From Zygnema cylindricum (Eukaryota; Streptophyta; Zygnematophyceae; Zygnematales; Zygnemataceae), in the NCBI GenBank assembly GCA_037447655.1, contig JBBHKE010001084.1, positions 58,742 to 122,741 on the forward strand: DNA of 64,000 nt, given 5' to 3'. The position numbers were made by a program, and so were the translations under genes. The notes below the pieces were generated by a model. It searched no databases. It had not been told where the DNA came from and was given only the letters and a program-made list of their open reading frames with translations. This document shows, piece by piece, positions 54,650 through 64,000 of the stretch (positions are counted from its first letter, which is position 1; each line of letters begins with the position of its first letter).

Positions 54650-55010
54650 TTAACTTCATTTAAATCCATTTCAATTAGTTTCAATTAGTTTCAAAATAGT
54701 TCACATCAGTTTTGATTAGAATAGATTAGTTTGCGTTTGGTTCATTCACTTTCGACAATTTTTTAATTATTTGTTCTGATATTTTCAATGAATTTTGATT
54801 ATAGTGACAATTAGCAATGATAGATTACGATCGCTAACAATCAGTCAAGATTAGTTTCAATAAGTGCCAAATTTTCATTGAAACTTGTTTCTTTGTTTCC
54901 ACTTTGCAACGGGTTTTCAATTGCAGCGAATTACCGTTCTGCTTCTCTACTCTGTAAAAAGTGTAAAGATTTCACACAAAAAGAAAGCACTTAATATTTC
55001 TAGCCTTGAA
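54650..55010. repeat. Direct repeat unit, right copy
   Basis: Partner of 51,150-51,650 but without the LINE tail. Confidence 0.65.
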
Positions 55011-55419
55011 CAGACGAGACAAAAGGAAGGAAGAAAAGAGGACATCATCACAAAAAGAGACAAAGGAGACAGGAGGAAGACAGAGAGGGAGAGAGGGAAA
55101 ATACCAAGGGAAGACTGGTAGGAAGGTAGAGAGAGAGAGAGAGAGACAGAGAGACAGAGAAAGATGAAGACAGAAATATTCGTATTCAAGAGTGGATATA
55201 AAGACTTACAATTCCGCTAAACATTAAAAAAAGAAAAGGATCTGCAATAATTATCTCCTACGCTATTGTTCGGATCAGCAATATACTCCAGCAGGTCATG
55301 AACCTTAGGCGTTTTTTTTTTTCTTTAACTGTTTTTGAAAAAACAAGAAAGTGAAAAAATCAATTTGGTGCAACAAGAAACAAAAGGAAAAAGGCGAGAT
55401 TTTCCTTTTCCTCCCTTAC

Positions 55420-55569
55420 CTTTGCTTTGGAAGGACCGCTCCCGCCCTGCCATTCCTTGCTCATGTCGTTATCATCAGCGTTACGTGACACTCTGACAAG
55501 CATTCCGGCTGAATTCGAAAAGCGAAATAGCGTGCCCTGTGGTACTTTTAGTGAGTGCCACGTGTCCAT
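55420..55569 (-). other. Candidate first exon, unknown gene
   Basis: The minus-strand frame begins at an ATG (MDTWHSLKVPQGTLFRFSNS) and runs 50 codons to AAG/GTAAGG, a good donor site, in phase 0. Composition is balanced, unlike the surroundings. A further open stretch (VHDLLEYIADPNN, about 55,258-55,305) lies downstream after a CTAAG. I do not recognise the protein and cannot build a full model. Confidence 0.35.
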
Positions 55570-55997
55570 TTTTCAGAGGTTTGTCTTGGCCGGAATTTGT
55601 CTTCGTCATATTTTTGAGGAAGTGTGGAAGGCAGGTTTGCTTTCGGAGAGAGGAAGGGGAAGGAGAAGGAGAGAATCGAGAAAACGGAAGAGCGTAGGGG
55701 AAAAGAGCTACTGCAGGGAAGGAGGAAAGCAGAAAAGAGCATAGATGTCTCATGCGCATAAAACGCACGCATGAAACGCCAAGAAAATAACGAATATGCG
55801 CATGAAACAAAATCAATTTTTTTTAAATGCGTTGACTTTCGTTGACTTCATACTAAAAATCAAAATCAAAAAATATTAAAAATTTTAATAAATGACTAAA
55901 AATACGATGACAAAATCAAAATTTCAGAGTTCTAAACGAAAACCAGCGACGACATTGTCTCTTCGGTGGACTCTGAACCGGCAACCAGCGATCAGAC

Positions 55998-56454
55998 CAT
56001 AGTTCAAAAGTAGGTAACCGTACGCCCATACAATATGCCTATTGTATGCAAAACATACAATATGGCCTTAAGACCCATATTGTATTGGCCTCAAAATGAA
56101 ATAAAATAGTAACAGGGTTGAGTTGCACATCGTTCGATAGAGAATTAAACGTCATGTCTAAATGTAAAAAAACAATCGGACAAAAAAATCTTTTTCTGTG
56201 AGTTTTGAGCGACTTTTTATTCAAACCGTCAGATTTGGACAATCTGACGGTCATTGATGAAAGTAACAATCTAAGAAGATCACATGAAAAGCCCATAACA
56301 CAACTTACGATAGGACTATCGTCAGATTCAGACGATCGGACGGTCGCTGATGAAAGTAGCGATCTAAGAAGATCACATGGAAAGCCCGTAACACAACTTA
56401 CGCTAAAGGCGGCCTACCAAAGGCCTACCAAAAAACGCCTACTTTTGAACTATG
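55998..56454. mobile_element. hAT-type MITE with internal duplication
   Basis: Ends CATAGTTCAAAAGTAGG and its exact inverted match, with 8-bp flanks GATCAGAC (55,990) and GATCAAAC (56,455) differing at one base. Inside, about 95 bp containing GATGAAAGTA, TCTAAGAAGATCACATG and CACAACTTACG is repeated in tandem (56,245-56,315 and 56,335-56,405). It sits in a CAGCGATCAGACTGTCTCGTCG-like repeat region. Confidence 0.82.
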
Positions 56455-56462
56455 GATCAAAC

Positions 56463-56610
56463 TGTCTCGTCGCTAGCGATCAGACTGTCTCGTCGCCAGC
56501 GATCAGACTGTCACAGGAATCTGAACCGGCAACCAGCGATGAGACTGTCTGTTGCCTCGCGCTGAACTCGTCGCCAGCGCGCTGAACTCGTCGCCAGCGC
56601 TGAGGCAGCG
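56463..56610. repeat. Short-period repeat (GCGATCAGACTGTCTCGTCGC-like)
   Basis: Variants of TCGTCGCCAGCG and ATCAGACTGTC recur several times here, and the left flank of the MITE (55,945-55,997) carries the same text. The array predates that insertion. Confidence 0.65.
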
Positions 56611-56684
56611 AAAACCCTGTCAGCACCGGCGTCTTCCCGGCGCCATGCCGGCACTTGCCCCTATTGCAACATGTTAACATTCAA

Positions 56685-56945
56685 AAATTTACAATTGAAG
56701 AAAAAATAACCACTTTTGAATGTCAAAATTGAATAATGTCAAAATCACAATTGAAAAGAAAAAATCCATTTCTGTATATCAACATTTAATAATGGTAAAT
56801 TCAGAATTGAAGCAAAAAATAACCATTTTTGTATGTCAACATTGAATAATGACAAAATCATAATTGAGAAAAAAATCCATTTTTGTATATGAACATCAAA
56901 TAATGACACATCCACAATTGAAGCAAAAAATAAACCATTTTTAAA
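56685..56945. repeat. About 65-bp AT-rich tandem repeat, four units
   Basis: Units contain AATTGAAG-AAAAAATAACC, ATTTTTGTATGTCAACAT and TGAATAATG, with moderate divergence. Confidence 0.75.
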
Positions 56946-57021
56946 ATCATGGGAGGGAAATAAGTTAGTTTACACATTGAAAGTAACTAATTGACAACCT
57001 CGAATAGGGTTATTTCCTCTA

Positions 57022-59042
57022 TCACTCTAGATCTAGAGCATCCATGTCTTCGTCAGCATCCTCTTCCACTATCTCCCCTTCCTCTTCCTCCTATGCTATC
57101 ATAGACTTCTCATGGCTGACATCCCTAGTTTGATGTGCTAATCTGAGATTACTAAAGACCCACACTAAGTCATTGGCCCTTTTAGCTGTTAGCCTTTTCC
57201 GTTTTTCAGAGTGAATATGGTCCTAAGTTGACCAATTCCTCTCGCATGAGCTAGCAACCGAGCATTGCGCAAAGACCCTAATTGCCACCTTTTGTAAAAT
57301 AGGGGTGACTGCCCCAAACTATTACCACCACTTCCACCCTGTCATCTTCTTCGCACAAGTTTTTGTTACCTCCCTCCTAAAAATTCCCTCAGAGCCCCTA
57401 TACTTAATCAGCACAATGTATGTTTCAGCTTGATCATCCATATTTGGTAACATCCTCTCAATCATTTTCTAGAATCCTTCCATGACTTTCAAATTTGAAT
57501 GTTGCCCATAGGCAACACTTTGGTACTCGAGATCGAGTACGAAGCTGGTTGCATACATGGGGCTATATGCCATCTCCTATCTGGCCAACCAAGATTTCTT
57601 CAACTCCTCCAAAATCTCCATTCCTTCGTAATTTCCCACTCTTTTATTATTTGATATAATATCTAAGAATTGACCGATCATGTGGAACCCATGATAAACC
57701 TTCTCCACATTTGGTGCCCCTTTGTCACACTCCGGCATCGGTCGTACCACATGCTCTGAAAGTGTCACTGCCTCCCCCACTCTCATCCAAAACTCTGAGC
57801 TCAAAATGTGGCCCTTGATTTTGGCCTCCTCGGACTTGTAAGCATCCATGCCAATCCACTGCTTATAGCCATCATCAAACATTAAGCGCTCGAGGCTGTC
57901 CTTCACCTGTAATAACCTCTGGAGCATGATAGAATTTGTAGCAAACCGGGTCTCTCCAGGTTTCAAAAGCCTAAGTATAGAGATGTTGTTGAAGATGGCT
58001 GCACTCATGTTATGGTTTGTGACAAATTTCAACAGCTCTTTTGCCTCTCGGACATGTGTTGAAATAAAAGCAAGCTTGCCACAATCCTCCAACATCAAGT
58101 CTAAGATGTGGGCAGAGCATGGCGTCCACGTGATGGTAGGGTACTTACTCATGAGCAACAAGGCAGCTGCTTTGTTGTAATAATTTGCACTATATGCTTA
58201 GCTCCCACCGCAAGAACCCCCTTCTCCAACACTCCACAAACGTATTCGCCATCCTTGTAGTGCCTTCTAGTATCTTTGGCCATGAGAAACATGTCACCTC
58301 TTAGGGTGACAACTAGATGTTAAGAAGAGGTGTTTGGTTAATAGCTGCCCAACCGTCTGATGTGATAGAGGCTCTGGTGACTTTCAATGTCTCCATGTAG
58401 CTCTCCAAATCATTAGTGATCACCGCCTTGGTCTCAGCCAAAAGTCTCGTTCTCATGGCATTTCGGTGCAGTAACTTATAAGACTCCCCTATCTCCCCAG
58501 CCTGCATTGTACGAAACGAAGTACCATGCATACTGAACGTTTCATTAGAACTTTATGAAACGTTCACGCGAAATTTCGGTACTAATTTGACCCTTAACCC
58601 GTTTCAATGATACCCACCTGTTATTTAGACCCAGCACTGCCACCTAAGTGCACCCATAGCTATAACTTTTGACATATAACTCCAAATCGCGTGATTCTTT
58701 CGCGAACGTCTACCAAATTTAGTAATCTATAATCATAACTCCTAAATACCCTTTTATAAACAAGTTCGTTCCGCTATTACTGTTACACTTGAGAAGCCTT
58801 GGCTGTTTCCACAGCACGTAGCTCTGCCTTTACCTCATTCGGACATAACCATTCGGACATAAATTGCAGGTCCTAATGCCTCCACTCTTCACATTTCCAA
58901 GAAGGTTGTTTCTAATCCGAGTGGCTTGTCTATTAAACTCAAAGTTACAGTAAATGCAAATGCACAATTTGTTGTCCCCAAGCTGCCCACCCTTCGGAGC
59001 CTTAACATGGTCCCACTCTGATCCTCGAGGCCTAAACATGGC
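57022..59042 (-). pseudogene. hAT transposase pseudogene (BED, DUF659, dimerisation region)
   Basis: This is a nearly complete but dead hAT transposase on the minus strand. The N-terminal BED zinc finger (WDHVKAPKGG, CIYCNFEFNRQATRIRNNLL, CNLCPNG) is at 59,039-58,830. The DUF659-type region is at 58,531-58,170 (TSDGWAAINQTPLLNI, then GDMFLMAKDT and EYVCGVLEKGV in other frames). The catalytic and middle domain is open from 58,161 to 57,577 (YPTITWTPCSAHILDLMLED, KPGETRFATN). The C-terminal dimerisation region (SSCERNWST, HSEKRKRLTAKRANDLVWV) is one frame to the stop at 57,022, interrupted by six stops. Five of these are TAG and one is TAA, each where Gln is plausible. Frameshifts lie near 58,312 and 58,170. 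No terminal inverted repeats were found. Confidence 0.85.
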
Positions 59043-59099
59043 TGCTTTTGAAGAAGTTCGTGGAAGCTTGCTTGAAGTACAACTTCAATCAAACTTTCA

Positions 59100-59530
59100 A
59101 TGGCGGATTCAATGTCGGCTTGGATGAACTGTACAAATTTCTTTCAAAACACTGCGAAATTTCCGTACATTATAACCGTAACGTACAAATTTCTTTCAAA
59201 CTGCGCGCGAAATTTCTATACATTATAATCGTAACGTACAAATTATTTTCAAACTTCGCGTGCTCAAATGAATAGTCTCTATTATTAAATTTCAGTACAT
59301 TGAAAATGTACGGTTCATCCGTACGTTTAAACCGTACGAAAAGTAAACGCATTTAACGAAAGTTTCAAAAATAAAATAAAAAAACGATTTTTCGTAAAAA
59401 TGTCAAAATCCGTACGAATGAGACATCTATGGGAAAGAGTAAGACAAAAATAATTGGAGAAGTGCGGACAAACTTTCTTTTTTGTGGCTCGTTCATTTGT
59501 TGAATGTGTGTCGCATCTACTAAACGGCTA
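59100..59530. other. No gene seen; short internal duplication
   Basis: GTACAAATTTCTTTCAAAC with CGCGAAATTTC and TACATTATAACCGTAACG is repeated two to three times between 59,130 and 59,260. Confidence 0.5.
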
Positions 59531-59535
59531 TGGTA

Positions 59536-59752
59536 CACCGCGAATCGTTATTAGCGTCAAGGTATTTTTCACCACAAAAAACCGCTTTTCTCCGTACACT
59601 CTTGTCGGATTGTGGATCTGACGGTTGCGATTGAATGGTAACATTCTCAACTTCCGATTGGCGGTCTCAATTTGAAAATCCGACAAGTGTGTACGGAGAA
59701 AAGATGTTTTAAGTGGCGAAAAAAAACCTTGACGCTAATAACGATTCGCGTG
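59536..59752. mobile_element. Stowaway-like MITE, copy 5
   Basis: CACCGCGAATCGTTATTAGCG and its inverted partner CGCTAATAACGATTCGCGTG. TA is on the left (59,534). The right flank is CA, a decayed TA. It is again 217 bp long. Confidence 0.8.
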
Positions 59753-60219
59753 CACTCTCTACGAGTACCTTTATTGCTTTGCCCATTTTCTAAAAGGGAA
59801 AAGCATTGTAGTCGCCTTTGTCTGTGGTGACAACGATAAGCGATTGTTGATTTTTTTTGTGTTAGATCTTGAGCTGTTGAGTGTTTCGATTTTTGATTGG
59901 CGTTTATGGTGACAACGATATTGATCGTCGATTGATTTTGTGTAAGATCCTGAGCCTTTAAGTGATTTGAGTTGTGATTGGCTTTGTCCTGTTCCGATTT
60001 TGATGTACTGAAAAGAGACACGTGGTACAATTCTATTTGTTTTATTTTTCGTGGCTATAATGGTATGATAAACGGGACAAATTCGACGTCACGCCAAAAT
60101 GTCGTGATATCAATACCGGTTGAGTAATGTACGGAATCGTACTTTTATTTTATGGGCGTACGATCGCGTCACATCACGCCACATTGTCCTGCTTTCAATA
60201 TCTGCGCTAATGTAATTTC

Positions 60220-60691
60220 TAGTGTTGTGTATCGCCAAAAAAATTATCATGATAACACCGATATCGATAGTTATCGGTTATCGAACGGTCAGAGGTCCCG
60301 ATATATCGGTCCGAGACCAACAAATTCCTTATTGGCGATAACACAAAAAATATATAGTACGCATACAATAGAACTTTATAATATATTGTATTATATTATT
60401 GACTTTATATAACGAGGTATTACACGCGTAATAGTTTGTTCCGTACTTTGTGTAACGGATTAACGGTGGTTCAGTACAACGGAATAAACCGTACAATTGT
60501 ACGGTGCAAACCGTACAGATATCGCCGATAGTTATCGATATCGTTGTTATCGCCAATAAGTACCCGATATTATTGGCTACTTATCGACGATAAGACCGAT
60601 GTCGATATATCGTAACAATATATCGATTATCGGGAACCTGAAAAAAGGTCCATATCGGTTATCGGTAAATCCTTATTGATACACAACACTA
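60220..60691. mobile_element. hAT-type MITE, TSD GTAATTTC/GTAATTTT
   Basis: This is a 472-bp element. TAGTGTTGTGTATC and the inverted GATACACAACACTA are its ends. The 8-bp flanks at 60,212 and 60,692 differ at one base. The interior is rich in ATATCG and TATCGGT words and is partly palindromic. Confidence 0.82.
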
Positions 60692-60733
60692 GTAATTTTA
60701 GTGTTAGCGTGACGTCTCAACATCCATACACTA

Positions 60734-61236
60734 CACCGCGAATCATAAGTAGAGTTATATACTTTAATTCCGTCACCCGAAATTTTGACTTTATCACCAT
60801 AAATAGAGTAATTGTTCTAAATTGTTCTTTACGTTGTTTAATGTACTTTTTGAACGAGCGTTCATAACTTTTAACACATCGCCGTTTTAAATAGTGTGGC
60901 GTGCGGTCAGTATCTGACCGTGCGACATTTTAACTTATTAAGTAAAAACTACAAATAATGGTATAATACACGTTATTATTATGTAAATGCGTTTTAAAAA
61001 GGTTCGTAGTGCAAACGTCCATAGTGACAATAAATTGTACGTTTTGTCAGATTTTGTACGAATACATAATTTACACTAGAGATGATCAACGCGCCAAATT
61101 ATAATACATAAATAAAATAGAGTGAATTCCTTTTTGAAAAAGTTATATCACACAAATTAGAGTTTATAAGTTTAATTATTTTTTTTGTCTTTTTTTAATC
61201 TAGTTTTTTGCTTTACTCTAATTACAATTTGCGGTG
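60734..61236. mobile_element. Stowaway-like element, long variant
   Basis: CACCGCGAATCATAAGTAGAG and its inverted partner TTACAATTTGCGGTG are bounded by TA (60,732 and 61,237). It is 503 bp long with an AT-rich interior unrelated to the 217-bp copies. Confidence 0.6.
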
Positions 61237-61239
61237 TAC

Positions 61240-62180
61240 CGTAGTTTCATTGTTGGCTTCATATACGATGTTCGTACATGGTAGGCACTGTACTATCGCA
61301 TTATACATGGTATTGTACCATATTGTACCGGAAATCGTGAACAATTAGTTAGAAAAACGTAATGGCTAAAGCAAACTTACAAAAAAAAGAAAAACGATTA
61401 ACGTGTAACATAACGGCCGACACTATGAAACGTTGCGACTATTAAATTTCAATCTGTCGGCAAAAATAAACCATTGTATACAATTAAGGAACCCCGTGCA
61501 AAATAATAATAGATTATGTAACGTGGAAATAAGTTGAAACGACAAAAACAAATGAGGCATGAACTGAAAATACACCGAAAATACACCGTAGAATTCCGCT
61601 AAGAAGTGTAGTTGAATCGACACTTTGTCAATGATAGCTTACAACCAATTGCAACCAACAAAAATGTATGTAAAATCACATGGGGACGCAATCAACCACT
61701 GAAATGGCACGAATAAATGAAACGATAGACTAAATCGTATCACGTGAAAGAAGGTAGCATCTACTAGGTATATTGCATGAAAAAGACAATTTTACGCTAT
61801 ATACTCGTATGTTACGGGTTTATTAATTATTGGTGCAAAATCCATGGCGCAAAAGGCTCATGTATGTAGAAGAAAATGACGAAGCCAAGTGGATGATTTA
61901 TTTCCCATTTCATGCATGGTTTTTCTTTATTTTCTATTAAGATATTTAATATATATATAATTTTTTTCTTTTTTTTATCTATACATAATATTACAAAAAA
62001 AACAAACAAAAAAGAAGACAAACCAAATAAATAACCACAATACAATGTTATTCACATCACAACAAACAAAAACCAATGTATATATAGCAGGCCATTAGAT
62101 TTAACAAGGATCAACCAACTTAGTCCAAATGACTGTATATTAACATCATTATCACCGATGGGCGACTAACTACAAACACA
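61240..62180. other. No gene seen
   Basis: AT-rich intergenic sequence. ATATATATAA runs near 61,950. Confidence 0.4.
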
Positions 62181-62181
62181 G

Positions 62182-62217
<36 letters not shown>

Positions 62218-62465
62218 GTGTATATATATATATATAGGTGTATATATGTATATATAGGTGTATATATATATATATATAGGTATATATATAAAGTGTATAT
62301 ATATATACGTTATATAGGTGTATATAGGTGTATATATATACATATATATATATGTATATGCTTATATATAAATATGTATATGTATAAATGTATATGTATG
62401 TATATATATATTTATATATATGTATATATATATATGTATATTTATATTTGTATATAAATATATAT
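62181..62465. repeat. (TA)n / GTGTATATATA microsatellite, left part
   Basis: TA runs broken by GGTGTATATA units. It continues in kind at 63,353-63,478 on the other side of the inserted hAT-type element. Confidence 0.9.
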
Positions 62466-63352
62466 TAGTGTCGTGTATCGGTAAGCATTTACCAATAACC
62501 AATATGGACCTTTTTTCGGGTTCCCGGTAATCGATATATTGGTGCGATATATCGTTTTCGGTCTTATCGCCGATAAGTAACCAATAATATTGGGTACTTA
62601 TCGGCGATAACACCGATAAGAATAACTATCGGCGATAAATGTAATGGCCGTACAGATAAATGTACGGCTTGTACACTCAGCTGTATGTCTTATTCCTTGG
62701 ACGCGCAGAAAGTAAAGTAGCCGCCATGACGTCTGTACGGTTTTGGTAGGGATCCAATACAAACGATGTACCTTTCACATCCAAAGCCATGGCTTTGCCC
62801 CTTTATTCCTTGGGATCCACTGGACACCTGCCACGTGTGAATCTGTCAGCTTTTTAAGCATAAGCTGCCAAAAGAGCCATTCCGGGATGCCAACGCTCAT
62901 GTTGGCCGTCCGCTCGTACTTTTTCATTCCAAGTCATCCGTTCGATTCCGGAGGCGCGCATAATATTTTTTTGCGTCCATTGTACTTTGTGTCCGCCGTC
63001 CTTTTTCTGTTCCATGTTCACCAGTTTTTCTATAAAATGTCGTACGTCGCCGTAATTTTTTTTTGTTCAGTTAACCGGCCAACGTATTGTGTGCTGTATT
63101 GTCCGTAATAACTTTCAGTTAATAGTTACGGAACATAATCGTACACGTGGCATGACATGCTATATAATGTAAAAAATATAATACTGTATTTAATAAGGTA
63201 CTATAGTACCTGTACTATATATTTTTATAGTTATCGCCGATATGGAATTTGTTGGTATCGTACTGATATATCGGTACCTTTGACCGTTCGATAACCGATA
63301 ACTATCAGTATCGATGTTATCGCGATAAGTTTTTTATCGATACACAACACAA
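62466..63352. mobile_element. hAT-type element inserted into a microsatellite
   Basis: TAGTGTCGTGTATCGGTAA and the inverted TATCGATACACAACACAA bound 887 bp and match the family at 60,220-60,691. Flanks ATATATAT (62,458 and 63,353) fit an 8-bp duplication but lie in simple repeat. The central part (62,650-63,200) has GTAC-rich unique sequence and no transposase. Confidence 0.75.
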
Positions 63353-63442
63353 ATATATATATATATATATGTATATTTACATATATATATAGGTATATAG
63401 GTGTATATATAGGTGTATATATAGGTGTATATATATAGGTGG

Positions 63443-63478
<36 letters not shown>
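63353..63478. repeat. (TA)n / GGTGTATATA microsatellite, right part
   Basis: The other half of the microsatellite at 62,181-62,465. Confidence 0.9.
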
Positions 63479-63479
<1 letters not shown>

Positions 63480-63559
63480 AAAGATAGGGGAGAAGCTATA
63501 TCGACGAAGGTGAATCTGCTATATGAACTAAAGTGTGCATTATATTTGTCATGGATGGG

Positions 63560-63835
63560 AGAGGATGGAAGAGGGAGAGAGAGGGGGAGAGAGGGGGAGA
63601 GAGGGAGAGGGAGATGGAGAGGGAAACAGAGAGGGAGAGGGAAACAGAGAGGGAGAGGGAAACGGAGAGGGAGATAGAAAGGGAGTGGGAGAGGGAAAGG
63701 AAACGGAAAAGTCGGGGAGAGCAATAGGGAGGGAGGGGGAGAGTGGGGGGAGCGAGAGGTGTATCGTTGAAGGGAGTGGGAGTGGGAGAGGGATAGGGAG
63801 GGAGAGGGAGGGAGAGGGAAAGGTATAGGAGTAGG
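63560..63835. repeat. GA-rich low-complexity tract
   Basis: GGGAGAGAGG and GGGAAACAGAGA units. The frames here are compositional. Confidence 0.88.
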
Positions 63836-64000
63836 ATTATTGGACGCCATAATAAAAGATAGAGAGAGTCAAAACATTTGAATTGTGTGATCGAGATTGA
63901 TAATTTCATTATGAAATGAGATCCTTTTATACAAAGTTACAAAATGCTAATTATTGTAGATAGTACTGAACTACGCTACACAAAGTAGATTTGGGCGGCT

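Noticed and set aside
57022-57570. In-frame TAG/TAA codons as evidence for a variant genetic code (TAG/TAA = Gln)
   Set aside because: The receptor kinase frame ends at TAA, and copia stops fall where relatives have Arg or Glu. The hAT gene also has frameshifts, so decay explains it better.
62182-62613. Tyr/Ile-rich frames of 80-90 codons
   Set aside because: They are translations of the TA microsatellite.

Overview
The window is nuclear DNA of a plant-lineage eukaryote (streptophyte). It holds plant-type Ty1/copia and Ty3/gypsy retrotransposons, a leucine-rich-repeat receptor kinase with a GT-AG intron, (CCCTAAA)-containing telomere-like repeats and many MITEs. The gypsy integrase style and a LINE with a restriction-like endonuclease suggest a non-flowering plant or streptophyte alga more than a flowering plant. 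The species cannot be named from the sequence.

Layout. 1-2.3 kb: end of a copia LTR and a decayed gag-pol, cut by the 3' end of a gypsy element (2.3-3.7 kb). 3.7-5.8 kb: two PIF/Harbinger-type MITEs. 6.0-7.6 kb: a Stowaway-like MITE and a dead LINE fragment, cut by a second gypsy fragment (7.6-8.7 kb). 8.7-22.7 kb: nested copia elements. A full-length, young copia (11,711-18,195, TSD TCACC) sits inside an older antisense relative (9,578-22,374), flanked by LTR pieces. 23.9-26.8 kb: a different dead copia and a solo LTR with TSD AGGTA. 27.2-30.5 kb: LINE pieces, one with a long open frame carrying reverse transcriptase, CCHC and restriction-like endonuclease regions. 32.1-36.8 kb: the only convincing host gene, a two-exon LRR receptor kinase on the minus strand whose intron contains a long GA/GGGGGA tract. 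37-64 kb: MITEs of three superfamilies (TA, TWA and 8-bp TSDs), satellites, telomere-like repeats, a hAT transposase pseudogene (57.0-59.0 kb) and weak exon-like segments near 49 and 55 kb.

Most notable: the copia family's primer-binding site directly abuts the LTR and is complementary to the anticodon arm of initiator tRNA-Met, as in Drosophila copia half-tRNA priming. The ATG that complements the CAU anticodon is also the gag-pol start codon. The same LTRs carry a conserved cluster of GTAC motifs and an antisense tRNA-like module. The LINE encodes an R2-like endonuclease region, unlike the usual plant L1/RTE elements.

The RLK is the only gene likely to act for the host. The rest records transposon invasion, nesting and decay. 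Several hAT, Harbinger and Stowaway insertions can be delimited to the base by their target duplications.
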